64,000 nt of DNA from Isoetes taiwanensis (taxonomy: Eukaryota; Streptophyta; Lycopodiopsida; Isoetales; Isoetaceae), in the NCBI GenBank assembly GCA_021234155.1, contig JAJEKV010000010.1:14488463-14552462 (forward strand), given 5' to 3'. Of this stretch, positions 25,122 through 37,491 are shown piece after piece. The number at the start of each line of letters is the position of its first letter. The stretch's first letter is position 1. The notes under the pieces were generated by a model. The model saw nothing but the letters and a program-made list of their open reading frames with translations. It was not told the origin of the DNA and did not search any database. The position numbers and the translations under genes were made by a program.

Positions 25122-25401
25122 TAGAGGTTGTCTCAGACTCTTGAGACTATCAAGCAAACCAGGACCACTGAGGCCGACAAGCTGACACCACCAATCTAAT
25201 ATGCATAGGGGATGACCGCAACACAAGAGTCACCACCCCAAGGAGGAGTTCCAGCTCGTCCATTACAGCATCATCAACAAGAGCGATATCATCTTCACCA
25301 TCTAGTTCGTCCGAGAGAAGCAGATGAAAATGGCACCACCAGCAGAAAAAGGCAAGGAAGTGAAGAGAGGGAATGCATAGCATAACAACATTAATAAAAG
25401 G
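25122..25401. other. Short unassigned stretch before the LINE fragment
   Basis: An acidic ORF can be read on the minus strand (25150-25434), but it has no recognised family. It could be LINE or unrelated flank. Confidence 0.3.
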
Positions 25402-26433
25402 ATGGGGGCGAAGCAACAAGGAAAAGAGAAGCAAACCATTCGGCGTGCATCCAAAGATGCAGAGTTTCTTGATTATAAGTGGAGAATAGCTGTGGAGAAG
25501 CGGGTTACAGGTGGTTTCAGAGCTTTGTATACCATGTTAAACATCTGTAGACAAGCTAACATATGGCATTGGAAGTTTCGAAAGCTTTTGTTTAATGCAC
25601 AAGTTAGGACAGTTGCCCTTTATGGCTGCCAAACATGGGGACGGGGGCTGTCACAAAAGATGTGGAAACATGTTGAACGGGTGCAAAAGCGTTTTCTACT
25701 AGAAGAGCTTGGAGTAAAAATCCAAACACTGTATTCTATGATGCTAGCTGAAGTAGGTATGCTCCCCCTTGAAGCAAAGGCACTTATATGGACAATAAAT
25801 TATGTGAACAGGACGAAGGAACTTGAAGCAGAGCGGTTTCCCTTACTTGCTTTGAAAGAAACATCACAAAGGGGGTGGTATCACCAGGTACTTCAGTGGG
25901 CTGCTCGATGGGGCATATCATCACATAATTGGCCAGGTACACCTTCCGAAGTAAGTGATTTGATACAAAAACAAGTCTTGGAAGAGTTGTGGAGGATTAG
26001 GCCAAGTACTAATGTGAAAAAACAGTTCTATAAAAATGAAATAAACAAGTTGGAGCCTTATGAGGTGCAAGGATACATGCACTCAGAGATTAGCAGTAAT
26101 TTGAGGAAACAAATATCCAAACTTCGGCTCAGTTCTCACCACCATGAGATTGAGGCTGGAAGATGGAAAGGAATTCCACGGGAGAGCCGATTATGTCCGT
26201 GTTGTATTTCTTTGCCACAAGTGGAGACGGAACAACATGCTTTCTTGGAATGCCCGACATATGAGCATATCCGGGATAGATTTGGTATTGGGAACATCAC
26301 ACTTGCAGAGCTATTGTGCATGCCACCGCCCGCTTTGGCCAGGTACATACAAGCGATCATTAAAGAGAGGGAAGACACTATGGAATTATATCATAATATG
26401 AGCATTTTGGAAGCAATTGGGGAGTTTGACTAA
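25402..26433 (+). pseudogene. LINE (non-LTR retrotransposon) ORF2, C-terminal part
   Basis: The 343-codon open frame resembles the end of plant LINE reverse transcriptase proteins. It has the thumb/connection motif LYGCQTWG at residues 73-80, a long helical region, and near the end a zinc-binding knuckle of the form CPCC...E.EQHAFLECP (about residues 269-294), typical of zf-RVT. The endonuclease and the catalytic palm with its aspartates are missing, so the copy is 5'-truncated, as is common for LINEs. The frame itself is intact, so the insertion may be fairly young. The first codons before about residue 18 may be flanking DNA. Confidence 0.78.
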
Positions 26434-26560
26434 TATTTTAATGGCTGTTTATTCAAAACTTTTGAGGTACTTTATTCATATACAGTTCCATTGTATTGGC
26501 TGTCACATAGACCTAAGGGTCTCTACGTGACATTTTAATAGAATTAATAATAATATCAAA
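26434..26560 (+). mobile_element. LINE 3' UTR and simple tail
   Basis: The stretch after the stop carries TCTCTACGTGACATTTTAATAG and ends in an AATAATAATA-type tail near 26545-26558, as expected for a LINE 3' end. Target duplications were not found. Confidence 0.55.
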
Positions 26561-27147
26561 CGTTGGCAGTAGTAAGTCCAACCTCAGTATTAAGTCCAAC
26601 CTCACGAGTTTGGAACCAAAGAAATATTAGCAACGGCCTTTGCATTTTTTTGTATATGTAATTCAGCTATGTCTTGTAGTCATGCAAAATGCACACATAT
26701 TTTTAACTGCCAAATAGTCCTAATTTTATCAGGTACTCTCAATTAAAACTCATAAAGAGTCTTACCATAAAATGGGTTTTTGGGGAGGGAATAAAGGAAA
26801 ACCATTAAGTAACTCATACAGTCAAATTGCAATGGTTTAATGGATTTAAAACATTTGGATATAAAACATATTCTTTAAAGATAAGATATCGGACCAGTTG
26901 AAAAACAAAATGCGCCCAACATTTTATCATATTCTGATTATTTAAATGAACACTAGTATACCATGGGAACAGACTAATATCGATGTTCACATTATAGGCA
27001 GCAGATAAATATCAGAATGGAGCTAATGCTCAGCACAATGTATTGAAGAATATTTTGGCTGCAGAATCTTGGTTGAGACAGTGACAATCTTGATAAGAGC
27101 AGTACCATGGCAGCAATTGAATTGAGTACATAAAAAGGAAAAATCAT
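26561..27147. other. RHM 3' flank and UTR
   Basis: Begins with a short duplication (AAGTCCAACCTCA twice at about 26575-26605). The remainder is AT-rich and probably includes the 3' UTR of the minus-strand RHM gene. No other gene is seen. Confidence 0.45.
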
Positions 27148-29544
27148 CTAGAGCTTTGGGGCCTTTTTATTTGGCTCAAACACATACTTCAGCAAGGATT
27201 CCTTAATTGATAGCAAGTGAGGGAACTCTGTTGAAAGTTTTGAGGCATCAAGCTCATTATTGCTGCGCGGTGCAACGATCACAGCAGCTTGCTCGTCCAG
27301 TGTAAAATTTATCCATTTAAATTTGGGATCAATATACTCCCTATACATCTCTAGAATTTCATTGTGAGAGACAGTACCTGGATTCGTGAAATTCCAGATA
27401 CCGGTGCACTTACGCTTGGCCATTTCAATGGTTAATGGAAGCATCTCATCAAGCACTGTCATACTGTTCGGTATGTTGACTACTTTTTCATAGCGTGAAA
27501 TCTTAGTGATGAAGTTACGCGGGTTAGTTAAATCTGATGAAATTGGCATTCGTACACGCAATGTGCAGACATTGTCAAACTCTTTTAGGAGCTCTTCCAC
27601 CTAAACAATTCCAAACATAAACCCATGGTAAGTATCATATTCTTCCACATGAGTAATAAAGCAAATAGCATGAACATGACAATGGGCAATTGAGCTATGT
27701 TTACCATATCTAGCATCTTGAATTCTAAAGTCCATATTCTAAAAAACAGTAAGACTACTGCCAGATTTCCTGCTTTAAGCTAAGCATTTAGGTGGCAAAA
27801 GAAAAAAAGAATGGTACCTTGTTCAGGACCTCATAGGTAGGTTAGAGCAAGCAAAGGTGCGTGAAACTAACACAGTCTCTGCTAATGGGCTTAAACATCA
27901 TGGTAAAAGGTTAATAGGACATACCATAGCTTTTGTTTTTGAGTAAAAGGATCCAATAAAGTTGGGGGTATCATCCTCCTTAAATCCAGCTCCACTTCCT
28001 AAAGGATGTTGTGCATCGTACTCAAAAATACATCCTGTAGCAAAGTTCATTAGCAGAAGTCCATGTTTTTTGCAGACATCCGCTAAAGTGAGTGTGCCTA
28101 TAACATTTGCCCGTATAGTTTCTACCCTATGTGATTCACACCAGTCAACATTGGGCCTGCCGGTGACACCAGCAGCATTGAACACGTGAGTAGGTTTCAC
28201 AGTGATCAAGTCAGCTTCAAGTTGTTGCCTGTTTTCTAGACGCCCTACACCATATTCATAAGCAATATTTTCATTCTCACATATCTTCCCAAGCAGACCA
28301 CCAATCCACCCAGTACGACCATAAATTAACAACTTCATGGATGAACCCCTTGGGGTAGAAATTCTCTGAGGGACAATCATTCCACTGCTAGAATTAGAAC
28401 GACGATAGGGTTCTCCTAATATCATTGCCTCATCATCATGGGACATTTTTTCAACACCAGCCATTGTGAGCATTCGAGGATGTGGAAGAAGGGCTCCAGA
28501 AACATCACCCCACCAATCCGGGTGACTGATGTACCAATCCATGGTCTTTTGGAGTCCTTCTTGCCAGGTTGTGCGCTCAGCCCAACCTAAGTTTTTGAGT
28601 TTTGCATCATCCAAGAAATACCTCTGATCATTAAAAGGGCGATTCTCTACAAACTTTATCAATTTATCAGCATCCAGCCCAAACAGCTTGCAAATATCTC
28701 TTGCCACATCCAGCACATTCCTTTCTTTCTTCGTGCCAATGTTATAGACATTACCAACTTCCCCTTTATGAAGAACTACCTCAAACGCTTCCGCGACATC
28801 CTCGCAATAAAGATAGCTTCTAACGTTACTACCATCACCATGAATTGGCAATGTTTTTCCTTGCATCGCAAGGAGGATAAATTTGGGGATCAACTTCTCA
28901 GGAAATTGATTTGGACCATACACATTGTTACCCCTTGTTGTGATGACTGGAAGGCCATATGATCTTCCATACGCCATCACCAACATCTCTGCACCTGCTT
29001 TAGTTGCAGAATAAGGATTTGTTGGCAGTAACTGAGATGCTTCCTGATTGCCCACAATGGCATCTGCTTCTGTTTCACCATAGACCTCATCAGTGCTTAC
29101 GTGAATAAAACGCCTTATGGTTCCAGCCACTTTACAAGCTTCCAATAGGACATGTGTGCCATAAATATTATTCTTTGTGAACTCCAAGCTATTACCAAAT
29201 GAATTATCAACATGAGTCTGTGCTGCAAAATGCATAATCGTATCTATGCCCTCAGTAATAAGCAAATAATTTACCAGATCTGCACTTGCAATGTCGCCTT
29301 TAACAAATTTGAAGTTTTTAGATCCCTTGGAGGGGTACAGGTTTTTCAGATTTGAGCAGTAATCTAGCTTATCTAAAACCACAATCTTGTATTGAGGATA
29401 TTTGCGGACAAGCTTATTTGCCACATGAGATGCAATAAACCCCGCAGCTCCAGTTATAAGGATGTTTTTAGGCACGTAGTCTGCAGTACCAATAGAAATG
29501 GGATCCTCATTTGCATGTTCACCATTACAAACGAGCTGCGCCAT
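27148..29544 (-). CDS. RHM: Trifunctional UDP-rhamnose synthase (UDP-glucose to UDP-L-rhamnose)
   Basis: Two coding exons, 29544-27925 and 27600-27148, joined by a 324-bp GT-AG intron (27601-27924; donor ATG/GTATGT, acceptor TTTAG/GTG, phase 0), encode 690 residues; family members are near 670. The N-terminal half is a UDP-glucose 4,6-dehydratase: GAAGFIA NAD-binding loop at 32-38, TDE at 151-153, catalytic YSATK at 178-182. The C-terminal half is the NADPH-dependent 3,5-epimerase/4-reductase: GRTGWIGG at 409-416 and YSKTK at 534-538 ending exon 1. The enzyme is cytosolic and feeds rhamnose to pectin and flavonoid glycosides. A 5'UTR intron (29549-29653) is likely. All catalytic motifs are present, so the gene looks functional. 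Confidence 0.95.
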
Positions 29545-29760
29545 AGATCTGCAAAGTGCAAACTACGAAACTAAACTGCAGTTCTACTAGAAGCAGATCC
29601 GAAATCCTTGCAACAGTAACTAAGCGTTCAAATATACGAGAAGAGAAACATCACCTGAGTGTAAGGACGACAGTGCGAGAATAGAAGGCGCTTGAGATAA
29701 TTTAGTTCACACCATCGCCGGATCTGGGGGCTATGCTATTTTTAACCGGTGGTCTTTATG
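29545..29760 (-). promoter_or_regulatory. RHM 5' leader with probable intron, and TATA-like box
   Basis: On the minus strand a donor CAG/GTGATG at 29653 and an acceptor TTTGCAG at 29549 would remove a 105-base 5'UTR intron ending four bases before the ATG. A TTAAAAATA stretch at about 29733-29745 could be the TATA element. This is inferred from splice-site form only. Confidence 0.5.
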
Positions 29761-29989
29761 GTCTTTCCAACTGGACGACAACACCTCACCCCCCTTCCCC
29801 GCAACCTCACACTTAACCTCAAAGACTTATGCAATCCTTATATTGGTTTGACCTCTAAATCGCATTGCATTCATAATTGAATTTTCGATATAAGATTTAC
29901 ACCGACAATTGCTTTTGTTAGCAACAATTGCTTTTGTTAGCAGTTAAAGAAAGTCTTAACCATGGTTGCAAGTGGTGGATGGCGCCCAA
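29761..29989. repeat. RHM upstream flank with 19-bp direct duplication
   Basis: ACAATTGCTTTTGTTAGCA is repeated twice in tandem at 29905-29942. Nothing else is recognised. Confidence 0.6.
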
Positions 29990-31510
29990 CAACTTTGAAA
30001 TCAATATGATGATGTTGCAACCCAACAAATCTGCAATCACTATGGTGATGATACTTTCTTCTTTTAGAGGCTTCAGAGGCAAATCTATTGAATGCTAAGG
30101 ATTTGCTAGATTTCTTCTCTATAGCTTCAGGTTGTTTCCTCAATTGGAATACATGTGCAGTTGTTTGGCAAGTGGATGAACCTTTTCTTGCTCACGTGAC
30201 TTCTTTTCCTTGGGGCATGATATTGTTGGAACATCTTTGAGATTGTTGGGTATCCCTATCTATTGGGATGAACACTTCATCGTGGGATGAGATATTTTTG
30301 TATACAAATGGAAATTGCCATTCCTGGGATGGATACAAAGCGACATGGGAAGCACGGAGTCTTGTTGACATCCTAGGAATGGCAAGTAGATTGCCACTCC
30401 TGTAACGTGGAAGCAATTTAGGTGCAATCCTGCGTCAAGAATGCAGGGTAAACGAAAGAGAATGCAGGGTAAATGCAGGAATGCGAGGTAAACAGGAAAA
30501 TAAACAAAAGAATATCGAGTAGATGCTCTCTGTCGTAGTAAATTTTCTTACAACATTCCTGTAAATGAATCATGCCACGTGTCATGGCTTAATTGGCTCC
30601 TTGGGCATGATTGCACCTAAGTTTTTCTTACAGCTCAAGAAAACATTTAAGATGGTGGAACATTTGTAAGCTTTCAACTACATGAAGGATAATGGCAGCG
30701 AACTCAATGTTTATGTAGCACTCTTATTTATGCTACTTCCGTGTTGCTGGCTCCTGACTCAAAGCTGGACGATCTATCAAGAATGTTGCGAGATTTTTCC
30801 TGGAGAGGTAATGAGGAGGGGTCAGACATTAAGATTTTTTGGAACAAGTGCATGAGACTCAAACATTGTGGGGTACTTGGAATGACGAATCTTAAGGTTC
30901 ATGGCAAGATCCTGGTATGCAAGTCGAGCTCTCCAGGTCTTCAACTCATATATCAGTCGTCGACTAATTGCATTCCATGTGGTAAGATAGCTCAGAAAAC
31001 AGAGTTATCTTGGGCACTCTTTTACGAGCTTAAACTGTATACATGTGCCTTGCCCTTTCTTAAAAGATTATTGAAAGCAGGGGATTCAGTCAAGGATCTT
31101 TGGCAATTAGATATCAAGAATTGCTCTTCAGTGTATATGCATTGTGTGGTGGCTACAAGTTGAAATAGATGTGCTAGCAAGCCGGTATTCTCAACTTGGA
31201 TAAAAAAACTCAAAATAAATGTATTTCAACAGAAATTTCGTGGGTTGGTGATTGGTATCATCAAGGAGTACACCATTCATGGATTTCATTTAAAAATAAC
31301 TTCAACTTAAGAGCATGTGACAAACAAATTTGGGACATGGCCGTGGCCACATACCTTTATTTGCTTGTCCATCCACAAGTAGGTGTGTTTTGCCAACCAC
31401 GAGGGAATTTTGACAAAAAGGATGTTGTGTCAAGGGCATATAAGTTGCAAGTGAATGAGATTATTCACCTTCCTGGTGTGGAGGGGTCACTTGCCACCAA
31501 AGGTGTCTAG
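29990..31510 (+). pseudogene. Decayed LINE reverse transcriptase fragment
   Basis: Around 30057-30290 the plus strand reads like the LINE palm/thumb region (KDLLDFF.IASGC.LNWN). From 30741 it reads like the downstream connection domain (LRDFSWRG......WNKC...KHCGVLGM.NLKVHGK). Frames change several times and stop codons interrupt it. A MITE-like insert at 30414-30624 splits the two parts. The stretch 31196-31510 may be more of the same element but is not recognisable. Confidence 0.55.
30414..30624. mobile_element. Small MITE inside the LINE fragment
   Basis: The ends are inverted copies of about 18 bp: AATTTAGGTGCAATCCTG at the left, and on the minus strand AACTTAGGTGCAATCATG at the right. 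The internal sequence has repeated AATGCAGGGTAAA units. The target duplication is not clear. Confidence 0.5.
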
Positions 31511-32689
31511 ATTGTTATGTCAGATTCTTCACAGGATGGTCAGACTCAATGTACTAGTCTGTAACTTTAATTATATGTGTGGATTAAGTTAAAGAAGGTG
31601 CTGAAGCATCTCTACCAGAGAAGAAGATGTTGTTAGATGTATATCCAACATCATACTAGCTTAAAGAGAAAGTAGCAATGAATTTGTGTAAAGAGTGACT
31701 TTTATGGTCGATATGGAAGAGCCGAAGAAGAATAGTTTTCTTTCGCAAATGTAATCATGGAATATATATGGTTGTTGATGTGGTTGTTTATTGTTTATAC
31801 GAGAGCTGTGTTTTTGGGGTTTTGGCCAAAATAAAAAAATCCACAATTCTGTGGTAGTTTGCTAGGGGCATATAAATCATATCTCAATAAGATGCCATGG
31901 GATGAAGTTATGTAAAATGCATTGGATGGTCTCGAACTCGAGATAACAATGTTCTAAGACTAGTGCATTACCACTAGATCAAAAGCCCAAGCTCAATAAA
32001 GAACCAGTATGTTCTTTTATGATGGCTAGTTATCATTTGCCAAAATGCATATTCCATGCGTCTGTCGTCTGTCGCATGCGCATGCAACATGTAGATATTG
32101 CAGCTCATGCGATAAGTGTGATGTTACATATTTATATGCTATATAAAAATATTATGACATGTCACCATGGGTATTTTAGGCCATTATGGATTAAATTAAA
32201 AGGGTTTAAGTTAGCTATGTTAAAATGTCACCTAATTAAGCTAATTAATAACTAATTGCCTAGCTAATTGTTATTATTAATTAGTATAGTTAGGCCATTA
32301 AGGTGAGGCCATCTGGACCAACTCAATTAGCCTAAGCTACTTGCCCATCTGAGAGGCAACCAAGTGGGCCTCCAACCCCAATTCTACTCAAAATTGATTT
32401 GGGAGAATTTGGTGAAGGAGGAGTTGCTTGAGCATACCTACTCAGACCAGCCACATGGAAACTCTCAGAGATAATGGCTCAAGACAAGACACAGGTTAGT
32501 ACTTAGATAGCTTGAGCTTCTAGTTAACCCTTGTATGTGTAGTTGTATTATATATAATATAAATTTTGATGACCTATGTTTTGTTTAGACTACTTCTTAT
32601 ATAGATGATCTTTATGCATGTTAAATCATTATCCATTTGATTCATACGAACTTCTCAACTATAATCCATTTTCTCTTTGATATAGATGG
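31511..32689. other. AT-rich spacer, possible decayed LTR
   Basis: No gene. It precedes a gypsy gag remnant and may include its left LTR and leader, but no second LTR was found to prove this. It contains the tRNA-like stretch at 31924-31988. Confidence 0.35.
31924..31988 (-). repeat. tRNA-derived SINE head or tRNA pseudogene
   Basis: The minus strand reads GATCTAGTGGTAATGCACTA (A-box like) and, 30 bases on, CGAGTTCGAGACC (B-box like), the two internal promoter boxes of RNA polymerase III. The acceptor stem does not pair, so it is not a working tRNA. A T/A-rich tail further down (about 31830) would fit a SINE. Confidence 0.45.
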
Positions 32690-34995
32690 CATACGGAAGC
32701 TTCCATGGGCTACCCCAGTGGAACATGGGCAGTTAACTCCCGAGCATGAATTTGTTTTCAAAAGCGCCAAATGGCCGAGCTACAGGCATATGCACTGCAA
32801 AGGAACCGTCCGTTTATGATTCAGGAGTATGGTCTCGAGATGCCTGCTGTTGAAGTTAATCAAGTGCCGGCCCCACCTGCACCGATGCGTGCTGCTACTA
32901 CGCCGACATGTTCCAAACGTGATCGTAGCTTTTCTTCGTTTAATGCTAGATTAGACTCTTCTGACTCTACGGACTCCTCAACTTCACAAGAAGACCATGC
33001 AAGCCCCGTAAAAAGGGCTACTTAGAAGACGGTTGACTATGCAATCACCAGTATTTGGAAGAATTGCAAGCTTGCGCAATTCTCAGGCAAATCCAGGTCT
33101 AGTGTCGACGTCGAGTCATGGCTCGATGAAATGCATGAATTTGATAAGTCATATGGTATGATCGAGAAGGATATTGGTAAGGTGGCAACCACCAATCTTA
33201 CAGGATCCACAAGGATTTGGTGGAAGGGATATGCTAGGTCTCACGGCCTAACTAGGGGCAGATGCAAGTTCAAAATCTTTGCAAAGGTAGTTAAGTTTCA
33301 CTATATTCCCAGGGCACATCAATGTCAGCAGATATAGACCTTCTATCGCTTGGAACAGAAAAGCATGTCAATGCAAGCCTATACAGACGAGTTTATGCAT
33401 CTGCGATTATATGTTCCAGGTATCACAGAGCATTGCGCGGTTGAAGGATACATTGAGGGGTTATCTCTAACCCTTAAGAAGATGGTGCATGCTATTGACC
33501 CTAAGATAGTGGAAAAAGTGGAGGCCAAAGCACTTAGCCTGGAAGAGGATACCCCCAAGTTTTCCTATCAGCGTTCGTCCATTTTTGGCCAAGGCAAGAC
33601 TTATTCAACTTACAAAGCACGCTCTCCTAGCCCTGAGCCTTCTACCAGCCTGCTACCAAAAGCCAGACAAGAAGGTAACTTTTAATGTGCCAAATAAACC
33701 AGCATCTGCTACAGGTACCATGCAGCAAATCCTTTAATCCATTCCTAGGGAAGCTCAAGACCAGGAGGGACAAAGCCTGCTTCTGTTGCTTTCAACTAGA
33801 GCAACATATATAGAATTGTCCTTATGTAATGCAAGCAGCTCAAGCTGCCCTAACTGAAGTGGAACGGGAGGATATGCTGGCTTTGTGTGACCTTCCAGCC
33901 CTCACCGACGAGGATGTGCCTGATTACATCTAAGGTGAGTCCTATATCTTTGCTGCAATTGAAACAGGCAATGCGGATAGTCAACCTACTATTATATCCA
34001 CTGTGGGCTAGGTTGATAGTAAGCCTTTTTGCATTCTTATGGATACCGGTAGTACATATAATTTTGCATTTCCTAGGCTGGTCGATGCTTTGCAGCTCAC
34101 ACCTTTGAGGTCGAAGCCATGCTCAGTTACGTTGGCTAGTGGAGTTGTCCGTCATACACAGGGCCGCCGTGTAAACCTAAATATTCAGCTGCCGGGAGCA
34201 CCTGTTGCTTTGGTTGCGGAGATTATAAACATTGGCAAGTATGACCTCATCGTTGGTATGGAGTTCTTGGCCACTGCAAAGGCCAATATTGATTGTGAGA
34301 AGCGAGAGGTCACATTCAATGCATCTACTGGGGCCCGTGTCATCATAGCAGGTATCCTAATTACGCCAACCCAATTATACAGTGTATTTCATTGAGGGGG
34401 TTGGATAAAGCCATAAAAAAAAATGGTTGCTTGTATTGTTATACTTGCATTAGTAGAATCCATATCTAAGCAAGAAGAGACTATTAGAGGTTTGCCCAAA
34501 GCCATTGGCAGTTTGATTCGAGAACTCCAGGATCTTTTTCCTGACGAGATTCAGAAATTGCCACCCTTCGGGGGAGTGGAATGCGGGATTGCTCGTGCAC
34601 CCAATACCAAATCTACTAGCAAGGCTCCATACCGTATGAGCACCCCGCAATTGCACGAACTTCTCAAGCTAGAATTCATTTGACCAAGTCTCACCCTTTG
34701 GAGCTCCTACTCTATTTGTCAAGAAAAAAGATGGCACCTTACAGACGTGTATTGATTAACGGCAATTAAATGCGCATATCATCAAGAACTGGTATGCTCT
34801 ATCGCGGGTCGATGCCCTTATGGACCAATTGCAAGGAGCTAGGTACTTCTCCAAGATTGATCTTCGATCAGGGTATCACCAGATAAGAATCTTGGACGAG
34901 AACATCCATAAGTTAGCCTTTAGGACTCGCTATGGTCATTATGAATTCATGCCCTTTGGGTTAACCAATGCCCCTGCCACGTTTTGTATAGCATA
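32690..34995 (+). pseudogene. Decayed Ty3/gypsy gag-pol fragment
   Basis: Pieces in order: gag (32771-33025, 33131-33337, 33350-33685, with the capsid motif W.KGYA near 33220); protease with the active-site triplet DTGS at 34039-34050; linker; and reverse transcriptase from 34590 ([50 protein letters not shown]). The frame is broken many times, with a stop within the RT motif near 34758. The pol gene ends abruptly after the NAPATF motif at about 34995, before the catalytic YxDD, RNase H and integrase. No LTR pair is visible. Confidence 0.8.
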
Positions 34996-35101
34996 AATTA
35001 AGGAAGTGTTATTTTCGCATCGTTGCCACGTTGTTAGTCTCTCTTGCAAATCAAGCCGCTCACATTCAAAGTGTCATAAATCGAGGCGCTGCTCCACGAG
35101 A

Positions 35102-36697
35102 ATGGCAAATAGCGGGTCAGATAAGGCATGGGAGCTGTTTAGCGCATGGTATGAAAAAATAGTGGAGAAAGAACAGGATTTTCGTCAGAAGCATCCAGAA
35201 GAGTTCGAGGAGGAGCTAGAGGAACCAGTGGATGCAACCACTGTATATAATATTTTTTGCCTGACAGTAGACATTATGGCAGAGTGTAACAACTGATGCA
35301 TATGGTGGCATCCTTCATAGCTTCATGGCTAGAGCTGGTCCTAACGTGAAACCATGTCCTGTGACTGGTTTGCCTTCACTAAGCATGCAAGCTTTAATTA
35401 AGATGTTTCCGAAACCTGATCAAGACCGAATTAGAAGGTTCTTGAAGAGACTACCTGCAGAATTGTGCAGGCAAGAGGGCAAGGAAAGTTTTTTCAGCCT
35501 AGATATGTTCAGCACATACATGATTTACACTAAGCCAAGCAAAGATGTCGAGTTCTTCTTCAAATTTGCAATTCGCTCAAATAGAATGCCCCGCCTCACC
35601 AATAGAGGAGCCGATAGATCCTAAGGAAGAGAAGCTCATACTAGAAAATGAGGAGAATGAGGTTTTGGAAGAGGATGTCTCTGAGAAAAAATTGTCTACT
35701 TGGGGGTTATCAGAAGCATATCCCATCCATGTAGGTGGGAAACCATACTTGTTGTTGCCCGACATATCTGAAGTGACAGAGTTGAGAGAAGACGAGATAT
35801 TGGGCCAGATATATGCGCATGTTGTAGGCCTGGGAGGACTTATAGACTTTGAGACTGATGTCCCCAGACAAATGATGGAGGCTGTGACTTATGATGGATC
35901 CTCAACACCTCCAGAGGATGCATTTGAAATTGTCATGCATCAAAAATTTGAAGCGGTATGAAGCAATGAAAAGATATCAAATTTGAAGTCGCTAGCTCTT
36001 CAAACACAACTACGTGTTCATAGAACGTGAGCCGTCAAAGTCCTCTTTCAAAATAACAAACCCACCATTTGCCGAATCCGGACAAGAGAGAGGCATTTAT
36101 CTGGTTTCATTTTTATTTCTTTTTGAATCTGATGTTTCTTTTATGCAGGAGTTATTTATTGATGACTTCTGTGCAAGGCATGAGAGAGTCACCCTAGGTC
36201 GGGACGCCAGTATTGCACATTATATGGGCTACCTTCACAAGGGGGAAATTATTGTGTTTCACAATAAATATAGTCCATCTAGAGTAGAAGAGGTCCTCAA
36301 GCTTAAAGCTCTGTCCTTAGCTGGCAACCACGTGCCCCTAGCCGCAAACTATGATCGAGTTATAGCAGTAGATAGGGCTATCGTCATGTATGTCTTTGGG
36401 GGCTTCAAAATGTACTCTGTCCTTGCAAGTAAAGCAGCTCTAGGCTTGAGTGGAGCAGACAAGGAAGCACTGCACTTGTCCTGTGCATAGGAGGACCCTG
36501 ATATATTGTGTCTATTAGATGCAATTGGGGCTGGAGTAAAGGAAGACAAGGAAGCACTGCGCTTGTCCTTTGCACAGAAGGACCCTGATATATTGTGTCT
36601 GTTAGATGCAATTGGGGCTGGAGTAAAGGAAGAGGACTTAGAAGAATTTGATTCGGGTACTCCAGGCCCTGATGCCAAGAAAAGGAAATGTACTTGA
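35102..36697 (+). pseudogene. Unrecognised broken gene with a 29-residue repeat
   Basis: I do not recognise the family. Protein-like stretches follow one another: 35102-35296 (Glu-rich, WELFSAWYEKIVEKEQDF), 35300-35545 in the next frame (MARAGPNVKPCPVTGLP...), 35545-35955 (acidic, then YPIHVGGKPYLLLP), and 36149-36697. The last two fit a 193-bp GT-AG intron in phase 0 (donor GTATGA at 35956; T-rich tract and TTATGCAG at 36148). Near the end an 87-bp unit is repeated in frame (from 36458 and 36545; DPDILCLLDAIGAGVKE). The first copy has TAG (36488-36490) where the second has CAG. The C-terminus is basic (KKRK). Frame changes near 35296 and 35550 and the TAG suggest a pseudogene. It could be a captured host gene or an ORF of the adjoining gypsy remnant. 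Confidence 0.5.
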
Positions 36698-36873
36698 AAA
36701 ACGTTTGTATTAATATAATATCTTTTCTATAAAATTCATGAATTGTTTTTATATGAGAAAAATGCTTTTGTATGATTGTTCATCTATGAAATTCATTAAT
36801 TGCTAGAATTCAATGTCAGCAATAAATCCTTGTTAGATGTATATGTTAGGTCATCTTTAATAGTGAATCAGTC
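36698..36873. other. 3' flank of the broken gene, left flank of the copia element
   Basis: AT-rich with AATAATATC-like sequence soon after the stop; no gene. Confidence 0.4.
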
Positions 36874-36878
36874 ATTTC

Positions 36879-37446
36879 TGTTGTCAGTTCAAAAAATTCT
36901 TAAGCAACTTCTCTATTCATGCCAATATTTAAGCAACAAGGCAAGTATAATCCATTAACATTCACCCTTTTAACTTAGCTATATAACAACCTTAACCATT
37001 AGAAATACAATTATGCACTTCACTGTAGCTTTGGGAGTAATCGAAAACTGTAGCACATTTGACTCTGTCCTTGTTGAACTGAACTAGGCGGATCCGGCTC
37101 ACTCAAAGACAGATCCATTGTTCACAGATGTTTATAGCCAAGCAGATCCGGCGGTTAAGCAACTGAGGTGTTCAGCTCCGACGGTTTTGCCTTCATCGAC
37201 CACTGAATCTCGATTTGCCATGGTCCTATTTGCCATCTTAAATAAGCAATATAATTTCCTTCAATATTCGATAACTTCCAACTTAACCCTTTAACCTTTT
37301 AACCATTATATTCAACTACCAATGTTTCACCTTATGTGACCATCGAAACCAAGGTACAGGGTTTAGTGTGACTTTCCAGATAACAACCTAGCACTGGAAT
37401 CAACTGCAAGATCTCATCATCTGAGAATATTGTCTGACATCCAACA
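36879..37446 (-). repeat. Copia 3' LTR
   Basis: 568 bp, TGTTG...CAACA ends. The polypurine tract (minus strand GATGGGGGAA) adjoins it at 37447-37456. Confidence 0.95.
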
Positions 37447-37456
37447 TTCCCCCATC
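37447..37456 (-). other. Copia polypurine tract
   Basis: Minus strand GATGGGGGAA immediately before the 3' LTR; this primes plus-strand DNA synthesis in the family. Confidence 0.8.
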
Positions 37457-37491
37457 AGATATATTCTCTAATTCAGATAACTGACTGAACT

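Noticed and set aside
31924-31988. Functional tRNA gene
   Set aside because: The acceptor and anticodon stems do not pair properly; only the promoter boxes are kept.
35006-36697. Envelope or late gene of the adjoining gypsy remnant
   Set aside because: It follows directly after a truncated RT, not after integrase, and has an intron-like break; no env feature is seen.
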